Positions 6,919 to 13,676 of a DNA stretch of 13,676 nt are shown in pieces (the stretch's first letter is position 1; each line of letters starts with the position of its first letter). Source of the stretch: Gemmatimonadota bacterium (lineage in GTDB: Bacteria; Latescibacterota; UBA2968; UBA8231); NCBI GenBank assembly GCA_009845645.1, contig VXZF01000065.1, forward strand, positions 1 to 13,676, read 5' to 3'. The notes below the pieces were generated by a model that was not told the DNA's origin, did not search any database, and saw only the letters and a program-made list of their open reading frames with translations. The translations under genes were made by a program, and so were the position numbers.

Positions 6919-7830
6919 ATGAAGAAATTCACGTTGATGCTTTTAGGATGCGTGCTGTTCCTCGGTCTGAACACGTCGGTCACAGGGCATACGAATGAAG
7001 AATATTTCATGCCCCAGGTGCCTGATCCCGGCGCGATCACAATCGATGGGAACGAGGACGACTGGGACTGGATGGAAGAGGATTTCAAGATAGGGTTGGA
7101 TCAGACGTGGGACAGTGTTACAGGGGATGTTCAAAGGGACGGCTTAGATTTTTCTTGGTTCGCTGGGTGGAGTGCGCCGCCCGACAATCGAGTATATTTC
7201 TTCATCAGAGTTCAGGACGATACCCTGCGGCTCCTTGAGGAGGATCAGAAACGCTGGTGGAGCGACGACCATGTGCAAATCTACATTGACGCCGACCACT
7301 CAGGCGGGAACTTCTTGGGGGAAAATCTCGATCAGGTTTACAATGGACAGCGCTACCATCTCCGCATCAAGCCACTTCCCGGCCAGCCGGTGGCCTATAA
7401 CAGCCTGCTCGAGTATATCGACCTTCCGGAAATAGGTTGGAGTTCGGACCTGTACAATGGCGAGCCCACAGAGTGGTTCGAAATCGCTTGGACGTTGCTG
7501 CCGTCAACGGCCGGTCATCTATCGACCAACATTACCTGGACCATGGAGTTTCGCGCTGCTTTATGGGATATTCATAACACAAGCCCGGAGACAAGCATAA
7601 GGCATATTTTCCACCCCGATAAGATTATTCACTTTGGGGCGCGAGTTGGCGACAGTGACGGAGAAGGGGCTAAACATAGAATGGTCATGATTGGTGCTCA
7701 ACCCCAAGCAGGCCAGAAGGCACAGTATCATCCCGACTGGATTTTGCTGGAAGCGGAAGAGCCCGCGACTGCGGTAAGATCCACCTCTTGGGGCCGGATC
7801 AAGAGCCATCTGGGCCTTCAATTGCGCTAA
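6919..7830 (+). CDS. Secreted CBM9/DOMON-like sugar-binding domain protein
   Basis: A 303-residue protein. Residues 1-23 form a signal peptide (MKK, then a hydrophobic core, ending near NTSVTG). LLGC at 8-11 resembles a lipobox, but the hydrophobic core before it is too short for a convincing lipoprotein. Residues about 38-240 look like the CBM9-type beta-sandwich: ITIDGNEDDWDW opening, VYFFIRVQDDTLR, WWSDDHVQIYIDADHSGG, then WFEIAWTLLP. Such domains bind sugars or heme-like ligands outside the cell; no catalytic motif is visible. The C-terminus ends in a short tail with SWGRIK (290-295). ATG 6919 follows AGGAGG (6902-6907) by 11 nt; TTG 6913 is 5 nt away and is the alternative, adding two residues. 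It is last in the + strand block and convergent with the next gene. By eye it is less GC-rich than its neighbours. Confidence 0.8.
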   Translation: MKKFTLMLLGCVLFLGLNTSVTGHTNEEYFMPQVPDPGAITIDGNEDDWDWMEEDFKIGLDQTWDSVTGDVQRDGLDFSWFAGWSAPPDNRVYFFIRVQDDTLRLLEEDQKRWWSDDHVQIYIDADHSGGNFLGENLDQVYNGQRYHLRIKPLPGQPVAYNSLLEYIDLPEIGWSSDLYNGEPTEWFEIAWTLLPSTAGHLSTNITWTMEFRAALWDIHNTSPETSIRHIFHPDKIIHFGARVGDSDGEGAKHRMVMIGAQPQAGQKAQYHPDWILLEAEEPATAVRSTSWGRIKSHLGLQLR

Positions 7831-7858
7831 TGAAGTGGTTGTGAAGAGGAAGATGCAC

Positions 7859-7897
7859 TCGGCCCACCACTTCAAGCCCCTGAGCAATCAGGGGCTT
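7859..7897 (+). repeat. tRNA 3' end plus terminator, copy 2 of a direct repeat
   Basis: Reads TCGGCCCACCA (7859-7869), CTT, then the 25 bp shared with 1446-1470. Upstream there is no recognisable tRNA body, only a possible 8-bp pairing of GAAGTGGT (7832-7839) with ACCACTTC (7866-7873). It may be an attachment-site-like remnant or a reused terminator. Confidence 0.5.
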
Positions 7898-7901
7898 TTT
7901 T
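7874..7901 (+). terminator. Rho-independent terminator, same hairpin as after the tRNA
   Basis: A perfect 10-bp stem AAGCCCCTGA (7874-7883) / TCAGGGGCTT (7888-7897) with a GCAA loop, running into six T (7896-7901). It ends the CBM9-like gene. The convergent - strand gene stops at 7900-7902, overlapping the T run; read on the - strand the hairpin lacks a T tract, so termination there would be weaker. It is identical over 25 bp to 1446-1470. Confidence 0.88.
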
Positions 7902-9864
7902 AATAGACCACGGCGAGGCTGTGTTCTTGTGCCCATTGTCCGTGGTCGGTTTTGGCGCGCACTTGCACGACGTATATCCCGGGTGCGACGAGTTGGTCCT
8001 TTGTGTCGCGCCCGTTCCACATTGCTTGATGGCGGCCGTTGAGCTGTACACCGAGGGTTTGCCGCCAAGTGGAGCGCCCGTCGAGCGCGTAAATTTCTAG
8101 TTCTACCTCGGCGGGGGTTAGCAAGCGGAATAAGTTGTACTGGATCGTTACGTGGTCGTTGATGCCGTCGCCCTGCGGGGTGAACGCGGTCGGCTGCACC
8201 TGTATAGCGCCCAACACCTCATCTAATGCCCCTCCGATGGCGACCATGCGCAGTTGATTCGTGCCCAGAGCGTCGCTGGCGTCACCCCCTTCTACTTGCT
8301 GTGGCAGACTCTGTTCAGTGCGTGCGAACACCTCGGCTTGCACAGTGCTCGAAGCCGTGTACATGATGGTTTCCAAATGTAAGCGCAGCGTTTGCATGCC
8401 TCCGTCGCGGATGGGTTCAGGCAAGTAGATCGCTAGGCCCTCGGGTTCGGCGATTACGCTGTCGGCATTCACTGGCTGCAAGGGATCGCCCATCTCCAAG
8501 CCGAGCAGGGCACCCGCGCTAGGCAGGGTTAAACGCACCGCGTCAAATCCGGCTTGTTCCGCTGCAAACTCAGCCCGCAGGTCGCAGACCAACTCGATTT
8601 TTTGCCCGGCTGGCACCTCGGCGATATGGCCTATGGGTTGTAGGTCACCGGTTGCGGCTACCTCGCCTACCACCCGCTCGGCCAGCAGTGGAGAATACTC
8701 AATCGCCAGCGAATCCAAGCGCGTAAAATCCCACAGCGTTTCGGTTGCTAAGGTCAGTCGTAGCTGCAGGTAGCGGCCGCTCGGTACTCGGGGTAGCTCG
8801 CCGGAACGGCGCAGCGGTGGCGACCAAAAGCTCCAGTTGTCCGCGTCGTCGATAATGGGGCCGCGCCAGCCTACGGCTGGGGGATCCCAAGGCCAGGTGC
8901 GCTGCTTGAGCCGTTCGTATGCGCTTTGCGTTACTTCCACGAGTTGGCCGATGTCGTCGTACCCGTGATAGCCGGTGGGTGTGGGGTCTAGGCCAGTTTT
9001 GATTTCTATTTGCGCGGATGTGGGTGCGTTGGGTGCGGATGCGAGTTGGTCGCCTGCGCGCCGCCACTTGCTCGCGCCAAAGCGCACGTGCCCGATGTTG
9101 ACCACTTGGCCGAGGTCGGCTACCTGAGACGTCCAGATCGCTCGGGGCGGGAATCCCCGGCCGGACACCTCTAGCTCAGCCAAGGCGAACCTGTTGTAGA
9201 ACCGGCCGATGTCTGGGAAGAAGTAGATGCGCAGAAAGCGCAGGTATTGCAGTGGAAACTCGATATTTACGACGGCTTCAGTGTTCAGATCGACGCTGGC
9301 TAGCAGGATGTCCAAAGGTCGGTAGTGGGTGCCCTCTTCCCTTGCGACACCCACTGGATCAAGGCTGCCGGAGAGTTCGTATTTGGCAAAGGCGAAGTTG
9401 GGGCGATATGGCTCTTGGGTGAGCGCGTCTCGGCCCTCGGGTGGATAGAAGGCAAAGCGATCCACTGGCACGGGCACGCCGAGGTCAATGGTGTAGAATT
9501 CGTTAGACTCGGAGTAGGTTTGCGCCGCAAAGAAAGTCGTGAGGTCGCCATCGACAAAGTCGCGTGGCTCAGCGCGTGGGCGGAGGTAATTGATGCCGCG
9601 CCAGATGCGGACATCCCCCAAGCGATACGTGGATTCTCCGGGGGATCGCCAGCGATACCAAGGCCCTAATTGGGGGAGCAAGTTCTCGCCGGGTTTGAGT
9701 TCGCGCGGCTGGAGTACGGACGGGTCGCTCGTGTCGTCCATCATCCTGTTTTGCCACGTCCACTCCGCCCACGGCTTCGTGCCGCCGAGGCGAAACTCAT
9801 CTACCGCCCATGAACGCGCCGATAGACCGCTTAGCATTAATGCAAGAGCGAACGCATATCGCAT
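7900..9864 (-). CDS. Secreted protein with discoidin-like domain and C-terminal FlgD-like Ig domain
   Basis: A 654-residue exported protein. Residues 1-20 are a signal peptide with a good cleavage site (SARSWA before VDEF). Residues about 100-235 look like a discoidin (F5/8 type C) fold: VDGDLTTFFAAQ, FYTIDLGVPVPVDRFAFYP, LRFLRIYFFPD and ALAELEVSG. A middle beta-rich part, about 240-545, is not recognised; it repeats themes such as WSFWSPPLRRSGELP and YLQLRLTL. Residues about 556-654 match the FlgD-like Ig module common at the ends of exported proteins: FTPQGDGINDHVTIQYNL, VELEIYALDGR, W-N-G-R-D and APGIYVVQV. Start ATG 9864 has AGAGG 7 nt upstream. Probably a surface or envelope protein that binds carbohydrate; no enzyme motif seen. 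It lies 153 bp after the MFS gene. Confidence 0.85.
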   Translation of the reverse strand: MRYAFALALMLSGLSARSWAVDEFRLGGTKPWAEWTWQNRMMDDTSDPSVLQPRELKPGENLLPQLGPWYRWRSPGESTYRLGDVRIWRGINYLRPRAEPRDFVDGDLTTFFAAQTYSESNEFYTIDLGVPVPVDRFAFYPPEGRDALTQEPYRPNFAFAKYELSGSLDPVGVAREEGTHYRPLDILLASVDLNTEAVVNIEFPLQYLRFLRIYFFPDIGRFYNRFALAELEVSGRGFPPRAIWTSQVADLGQVVNIGHVRFGASKWRRAGDQLASAPNAPTSAQIEIKTGLDPTPTGYHGYDDIGQLVEVTQSAYERLKQRTWPWDPPAVGWRGPIIDDADNWSFWSPPLRRSGELPRVPSGRYLQLRLTLATETLWDFTRLDSLAIEYSPLLAERVVGEVAATGDLQPIGHIAEVPAGQKIELVCDLRAEFAAEQAGFDAVRLTLPSAGALLGLEMGDPLQPVNADSVIAEPEGLAIYLPEPIRDGGMQTLRLHLETIMYTASSTVQAEVFARTEQSLPQQVEGGDASDALGTNQLRMVAIGGALDEVLGAIQVQPTAFTPQGDGINDHVTIQYNLFRLLTPAEVELEIYALDGRSTWRQTLGVQLNGRHQAMWNGRDTKDQLVAPGIYVVQVRAKTDHGQWAQEHSLAVVY

Positions 9865-9911
9865 GGGGGACCTCTTGTGGAGATTTTCAGCAGCTTAGCG
9901 GCTCTAGTGGC

Positions 9912-9969
9912 CAACAGAAACTTCCCCTAACCACTACCAGAACGGAGCGTCTGTGTCAATAGAAACTTC
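9912..9969 (-). repeat. Pair of 13-bp direct repeats upstream of the discoidin/FlgD-like gene
   Basis: On the + strand CAACAGAAACTTC (9912-9924) and CAATAGAAACTTC (9957-9969) differ at one base, and both are preceded by GTG a few bases before. Their starts are 45 bp apart. On the - strand the distal copy ends in TTGACA (9959-9954), a perfect -35 hexamer, though no good -10 follows at 16-19 nt. They sit 48-105 bp upstream of ATG 9864 and could be an operator pair. Confidence 0.35.
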
Positions 9970-10017
9970 GTCGTTGCGCAGGAAGAGCTCTATTAGGTCC
10001 CACGCGAGTAATTGGCA

Positions 10018-11304
10018 CTAGCGCTCTCCCGCAAGGGAACGCGCTGGCCGCAGCCCGAAGAAAGCTGCCATGACCAAGCCACTCGCAATCCGCGACGCGC
10101 AGGCTAAGCCAAAGACGGCCCCGTAGCCATAGTCGAGGATGAGTATGCCGCCGATGAGGCTGCCGAGGAAGTTCAGAAGTTGGAAGCCGCAGACGCGGAG
10201 GCCCTGGATCCGCGCCCAGAAACGCCGGGGCAGTACTTGGGTGGAGAAGTGCTGGTCGGATGGGTTGTCGATGACTTCGCCGATGCGCACGAGCAGGAAC
10301 ATGGGTATGGCCAACGGCAGGCTGATGAAGGCCCCCATGATCCCGAGGGCACTGCCGCCCATAATGCGGGACGGGAGAATGGTCAGCGTTGGTCCGAAGC
10401 GGCGCACCAGCGTCGGCGCGGCAAAGGTCGCTGGTAGGCCGGCGAGTTGGCTGAGGAAGAAGATCGCACCGATCGCAGCCGGACCGACACCCAGTTCGGC
10501 TTCGAAGAATACGTTGAAGAAAGGATACGTCAGTCCCATAGAGAAGCCGCGCGTGCCGCTCAAGGCGGTAATAGCGGCAAAGACGCGCCACGGAGAGGCC
10601 ATTGGCTCGGTCTCGTCCGGCGACTTTCGAGCTTCGGCGTGCTTAGGGCGACGCCGGGTTGGCGCGGGTGCTCTTTCGCGGTGGGTTTGACCGGATGCGT
10701 ACAACAGCGGCACGACGGCGATGAGCGAACACGCCGCGCCGAAAAACAGCGCATAGCGGAAGGGCTCAGGAACCTCGGTGGAAAGGCCGAGGAAGTATCC
10801 CATGACCCCGGGCATGAAGCCGCCGACTAGGCTCAAGAGCATGCGGACGATTATTTGCAGGGCCGACCAAATGGCGAGGGCTTCGGCGCGCCGCGCTGGA
10901 TGGGCGTTGTCCGAGAGGAAGGGCACGTGGTTGACCCAGACGAAGGCCATGGCCACGCCGCCGACAAACGAGAATGCCAGCAGTGCGCCCGGCGACGTGG
11001 TCAAGCACAGGCCCAACTGGGAGATGGCCAGCAGCAGGCCCGAGGCTATGAGGAAGGGCTTACGGCCGAGGCGGTCGCTCAGGATGCCGGTGGGCAGTGC
11101 TAGCAGGCCGCTCGCCAGCGGTGCCATGCTGGCGACTTGGCCGATGAAATCCTCTTGGTAGCTCAGGCGCAGGAGATAGAGATTGTACAGCAGGGAAAAG
11201 AGCGCCATGCCGGCGTTGATTGAGGTGCCAAAGGCGAAAAACAGCCGGACATTGCGGTTGAATTCCCGCAGTCGAAAGCGGCTTAGGGCGTGGCCGATGA
11301 GCAT
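10018..11304 (-). CDS. Major facilitator superfamily transporter
   Basis: A 428-residue integral membrane protein with about 12 helices. The MFS motif A is clear in the loop after helix 2: GILSDRLGRKP at 73-83. Helices group as residues 22-200 and 240-418, split by a cytoplasmic loop (about 204-238) rich in Arg, Lys and Pro. The second half has weaker internal motif A traces (RRFGPTLTIL, near 301-310). Such proteins move small molecules by proton or solute gradients; substrate is not predictable, and both drug-efflux-like and sugar or peptide roles remain open. ATG 11304 overlaps the end of the upstream hydrolase gene by 22 bp and has no strong Shine-Dalgarno, pointing to translational coupling. 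It is the third gene of the phyH-hydrolase-MFS unit. Stop is TAG at 10020-10018. Confidence 0.88.
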   Translation of the reverse strand: MLIGHALSRFRLREFNRNVRLFFAFGTSINAGMALFSLLYNLYLLRLSYQEDFIGQVASMAPLASGLLALPTGILSDRLGRKPFLIASGLLLAISQLGLCLTTSPGALLAFSFVGGVAMAFVWVNHVPFLSDNAHPARRAEALAIWSALQIIVRMLLSLVGGFMPGVMGYFLGLSTEVPEPFRYALFFGAACSLIAVVPLLYASGQTHRERAPAPTRRRPKHAEARKSPDETEPMASPWRVFAAITALSGTRGFSMGLTYPFFNVFFEAELGVGPAAIGAIFFLSQLAGLPATFAAPTLVRRFGPTLTILPSRIMGGSALGIMGAFISLPLAIPMFLLVRIGEVIDNPSDQHFSTQVLPRRFWARIQGLRVCGFQLLNFLGSLIGGILILDYGYGAVFGLACASRIASGLVMAAFFGLRPARSLAGER

Positions 11305-12311
11305 CCGGCGTGGCGTCTTGCAAAGACCTCGACAGCCTTTTGCACGACGATCTTTGCGGTGTGAACCCGCTCGGCAAAGGGCAGTTCCATGCCGGTCTCA
11401 ATGGTGAAGGCTAAGCCGTAGGTGTTCGCGGCAAAGTCAGCCAGGTTGAGGCCCTCGCCGCGCTGTTGGGGATTGAGCCAGAAGACACTGGGCGGCCCCT
11501 TGGTGAAGAAAGACCCGGGCAAATAATTGTCCGGGGCGAGGGGCGCACCGGAGGCCGCGACCTCGGCGATCATCTCGCTGGCCATGGTCTCCTCCCATGC
11601 TTGGTCGCTGGGAGTGCGCTGGTGCCGCGCCGAAAACCAGAAGAAGTCGCCTCCGTGCTCGTGGAGGTCCAGCGTCAAGCCGGGCTGGATGGCGGCCATT
11701 AGGTCGCGGGTGCCGCGCGGCTCGACGGGTGCCCAAAGGGTGTCGTGGAAGCGGTTTAGGTGGAGGATTTCGCCGGCGGGGGTAATCACCAGTGTGTACG
11801 CGCGCTCGACGCCGGGATTGCTGGCGGGGAAGTAGAGCCGTCGGCCCTTGAGTGCTTCGATCCAAGTCTCCACGGGTCGGTTGTATAGGTTGCGAGTCGC
11901 GTAGCCGTACTCGCCGATCAGGGCGACCACAGTGTCGCCTTCTTCATAGAGGACTTCGCCGCGCTTTCTGAGCAAGGGGGCGATGTCGTCGAGGCCGCCG
12001 AGGTTTGGGGCTTCGTCTAGGCTTAGGCCGAGGGCGTAGGCGAGGCCGTTCATGCCGATGGGGTCGCGGCTGGGAATGGTGTAGAGCTGGTGCTCGGTCT
12101 CGATCTCGTCAATGAGGGCGTAGGCCGCACCGACGCCGGCTTGTTCGGTGGCGTGGCTGCCGGCGCTGATGAAAATGGCCGGTGTTTTGTCGCCGCCGCT
12201 TTTGACCGCGACAATGGGCTGTCCGTCGGGCGCGCGGCCGAGGATCTGTGGAGTGTGGCCGTTGTCCTGGATACAGGTGAGTAAGTCGGCGTAGCTAGCG
12301 AATGGCTGCAT
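11283..12311 (-). CDS. M14-type zinc metallopeptidase / succinylglutamate desuccinylase-like amidohydrolase
   Basis: A 342-residue protein beginning MQPFASYADLL. Key residues fit the M14 zinc carboxypeptidase/AstE fold: zinc ligands H53 and E56 in GSHATEQAG, third ligand H217 in LDLHEHGGDF, and a likely catalytic E305 in FTIETGMELPF; the opening ILGRAPDGQPIVAV matches the family's first strands. It would cleave a peptide-like or amide bond on a small substrate. No signal peptide is seen, so it is probably cytoplasmic. The start at ATG 12311 lies 5 bp after the phyH stop. A longer in-frame start at 12434 would overlap phyH by 118 bp and adds low-complexity residues, so it was not used. It overlaps the MFS start by 22 bp. 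Substrate unknown. Confidence 0.85.
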   Translation of the reverse strand: MQPFASYADLLTCIQDNGHTPQILGRAPDGQPIVAVKSGGDKTPAIFISAGSHATEQAGVGAAYALIDEIETEHQLYTIPSRDPIGMNGLAYALGLSLDEAPNLGGLDDIAPLLRKRGEVLYEEGDTVVALIGEYGYATRNLYNRPVETWIEALKGRRLYFPASNPGVERAYTLVITPAGEILHLNRFHDTLWAPVEPRGTRDLMAAIQPGLTLDLHEHGGDFFWFSARHQRTPSDQAWEETMASEMIAEVAASGAPLAPDNYLPGSFFTKGPPSVFWLNPQQRGEGLNLADFAANTYGLAFTIETGMELPFAERVHTAKIVVQKAVEVFARRHAGCSSATP

Positions 12312-12316
12312 GGCGT

Positions 12317-13330
12317 TTAGGCACACAGGGGATGCGCCATTTCCATTTGCTCGCGGCGGAAGGGGACGTCGATCTGGCCGTCTTGGTTGATGGTCGCCAT
12401 TTTGGCCCGCGCCTCCAGCCACAGTCGGTGCCACTCGGCCGGGTCGCGCAACTCGCTGTCTGGGTCGCGGCGGCTACGAGCGACAAACCCAGGGAAGGCG
12501 ATGCGTCCGGTGGGCTGGTCGGTGGGATTGTAGCGCAGGTCAAAGCTCCAGCGGACCTCGTCGCTGACGTTGGGATAGGACCCGTGGACGGTCTGCTTGT
12601 GGACGCAGATGACGTCGCCGCGCTCGACCGGCAGGGGAATGGCTCGATCAGCCGCGAAGAGCTTTTCCGGGACTTGGGTTGCGCCGGCGAATTGTGGTGC
12701 GTTGTCCATGTAGTTGGAGCAGTGCGGCAGTAGCCCGCTTTTGTGCGAGCCAGGAGCGACCATCAGCGGCCCCTTCTCGATGGGCGTGTCTTGGAGCGAG
12801 AACCACACAGTCAGCATTTGCGTGTCGTCAGCCTCCTCAGTTACGACGCCGTGGTCTTGGTGCCATTGGGTAGCGCCGAGGACAGCGTTGCCGAACTGGT
12901 TTTTGGGCAGATGATGCTCGGGCGGTTTGATGCGCACGTGCTGGACGGGGTTGGAGTAGATCTCCGGGCCAATCAGCGACTCGACGACGTCGAGCAGGTT
13001 CGGGTCGGTGAAGGCGCGGAAGACGGCCGGTCCGGCCCAGAAGGGAGTGTCGGGCTGGACGTTTTGGAAGGGCAGAGAGAAGTCGAAGAACTGGCTGTGG
13101 ATGCGGCCAGTTTCAACGCAGATCTGGATGTAGCGGTCGCCGAACTCGAGCTCTTCGTAGCGCGAGGAGATTTCGCCTTGAGCGTAGAGATCGTCGGCCA
13201 AGCTGTCGAGGACAGTGGCATATTCGTCGATGACTGGGTCGAGGGTGGTGGTCGGATCGAGGACGCCTTTGACGACGACGTAGCCTTCGCTGGAGAAGTG
13301 ATCGAGTTGGCTGGGGGTGAGCGCGGGCAT
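12317..13330 (-). CDS. Phytanoyl-CoA dioxygenase (PhyH) family Fe(II)/2-oxoglutarate oxygenase
   Basis: A 337-residue PhyH-type oxygenase, which would hydroxylate a small molecule using Fe(II), oxygen and 2-oxoglutarate. The N-terminal MPALTPSQLDHFSSEGYVVV is the usual opening (helix, then G-Y-V-V-V strand). The iron triad is H157 and D159 in WHQDHG with distal H249 in TVHGSYPN; R260 or R266 in the following VRWSFDLRYNP would bind 2-oxoglutarate. G-P-L-M-V-A-P-G-S-H (187-196) is the family's turn. ATG 13330 has GGAGG 7 nt upstream and places the first helix properly; an extension to 13522 adds a non-homologous basic stretch and was rejected. First gene of the - strand operon, divergent from the secreted-protein gene at 13512. 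Substrate unknown; phytanoyl-CoA itself is unlikely to be implied. Confidence 0.93.
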   Translation of the reverse strand: MPALTPSQLDHFSSEGYVVVKGVLDPTTTLDPVIDEYATVLDSLADDLYAQGEISSRYEELEFGDRYIQICVETGRIHSQFFDFSLPFQNVQPDTPFWAGPAVFRAFTDPNLLDVVESLIGPEIYSNPVQHVRIKPPEHHLPKNQFGNAVLGATQWHQDHGVVTEEADDTQMLTVWFSLQDTPIEKGPLMVAPGSHKSGLLPHCSNYMDNAPQFAGATQVPEKLFAADRAIPLPVERGDVICVHKQTVHGSYPNVSDEVRWSFDLRYNPTDQPTGRIAFPGFVARSRRDPDSELRDPAEWHRLWLEARAKMATINQDGQIDVPFRREQMEMAHPLCA

Positions 13331-13419
13331 GGTTTTTCCTCCAATGGGTGCGCGGTTGGTGGACGACGAGTGTGTTGTCTCTACAATAACAAGGGCCATG
13401 TATAAGAGGCAAGCGCAGA

Positions 13420-13448
13420 TTGGAGGGAGAAGTGCGATTCGATATACT
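13420..13448 (+). promoter_or_regulatory. Possible promoter of the rightmost secreted-protein gene
   Basis: TTGGAG (13420-13425), a 17-nt spacer, then TATACT (13443-13448, 5 of 6 consensus bases). It lies in the 181-bp divergent gap and would start RNA near 13455, leaving a leader of about 57 nt before ATG 13512. The -35 is only half matched. Confidence 0.35.
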
Positions 13449-13511
13449 ATGACTTTGCGTCGCTTGCGGTGGGGAACGCCAGCCGAGGCGACCGATGTCA
13501 TAGGAGACCCC

Positions 13512-13676
13512 ATGGCTTGCAAAGTATTCCTCCACGCCGCCGCTGTGCTATGGCTAGCCGGTTCGCTCGCTGCCGAGCAGCTCCGCTTTGACGCGGTTGA
13601 TGAGTGGCGGACTTGGCGTTTGCCGTTGGGGATTGTTGCACTCGACGACGCTGGGATTATCCGCCCGGTCGAAATC
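13512..13676 (+). CDS. Secreted protein, N-terminus only (runs off the right edge)
   Basis: ATG at 13512 follows AGGAG (13502-13506) by 5 nt and stays open for all 55 codons to the window end. The translation starts MACKVFLHAAAVLWLAG and continues SLAAEQLRFDAVDEW, a classic signal peptide with cleavage likely after LAA (residue 21). The mature start EQLRFDAVDEW recalls the opening VDEFRLGG of the discoidin/FlgD-like protein at 7900-9864, so it may belong to the same class of exported proteins, but 34 mature residues are too few to classify it. It is divergent from the PhyH gene. Confidence 0.75.
   Translation, partial: MACKVFLHAAAVLWLAGSLAAEQLRFDAVDEWRTWRLPLGIVALDDAGIIRPVEI

Noticed and set aside
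9325..9669. 114-codon + strand frame inside the discoidin/FlgD-like gene
   Set aside because: Antisense to a gene with signal peptide and recognisable domains; the product has no family features.
12312..12434. Longer start for the M14-type hydrolase at 12434
   Set aside because: It overlaps the end of phyH by 118 bp and the extra residues are low-complexity Pro/Arg/Gly. ATG 12311 begins exactly before the first family helix.
13331..13522. N-terminal extension of the PhyH gene to a start at 13522
   Set aside because: The added residues are basic and unlike the family, the ATG at 13330 has a strong GGAGG at ideal distance, and the extension overlaps the start of the divergent secreted-protein gene.
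1..13676. CRISPR arrays, insertion sequences, integrase or phage genes
   Set aside because: No regularly spaced short repeats and no transposase, recombinase or phage structural motifs were seen on either strand.

Overview
The window is GC-rich bacterial chromosomal DNA with an ordinary bacterial tRNA and Shine-Dalgarno-led genes. No gene gives a firm taxonomic call. The mix is TPR protein, formylglycine sulfatases, a DUF6785/DUF6784-type membrane protein, a CBM9-like secreted protein, a phytanoyl-CoA dioxygenase (PhyH) homologue, and secreted proteins with discoidin-like and FlgD-like domains. That mix is what I would expect from uncultivated Poribacteria, Latescibacterota or Planctomycetota-like lineages, often marine or host-associated. 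This placement is inference from gene content only.

Layout, left to right. (1) 1-1310, + strand: the 3' part of a TPR-repeat protein that runs off the left edge. (2) 1364-1440, + strand: tRNA-Val(TAC) with a possible promoter just upstream and a strong hairpin terminator just after. (3) 1497-7830, + strand: sulfatase 1, sulfatase 2, a 14-or-so-helix membrane protein of the DUF6785/DUF6784 type, then a secreted CBM9/DOMON-like protein, closed by a second copy of the tRNA-type terminator. (4) 13330 down to 7900, - strand: PhyH-type dioxygenase, M14-type metallopeptidase/amidohydrolase and MFS transporter packed as an operon, followed after 153 bp by a secreted discoidin/FlgD-like protein. (5) 13512 to the right edge, + strand: the first 55 codons of another secreted protein, divergent from the PhyH gene. 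No gene-free stretch exceeds about 200 bp.

The + strand block reads as a possible sulfated-substrate locus. Both sulfatases have intact active-site motifs but no visible signal peptide, so they probably act in the cytoplasm. The membrane protein between them and the secreted binding protein could bring the substrate in. The leader of sulfatase 2 holds a perfect 12-bp inverted repeat whose right arm contains the ribosome binding site, which suggests RNA-level control. The - strand trio (iron dioxygenase, zinc hydrolase, exporter-like MFS) looks like a small-molecule modification or breakdown unit. Its substrate cannot be told from sequence.

The tRNA 3' end plus its terminator is partly duplicated about 6.4 kb downstream, bracketing the sulfatase block. 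This may be a trace of insertion at the tRNA, or simply a terminator type reused in this genome. No integrase or transposase is present in the window.
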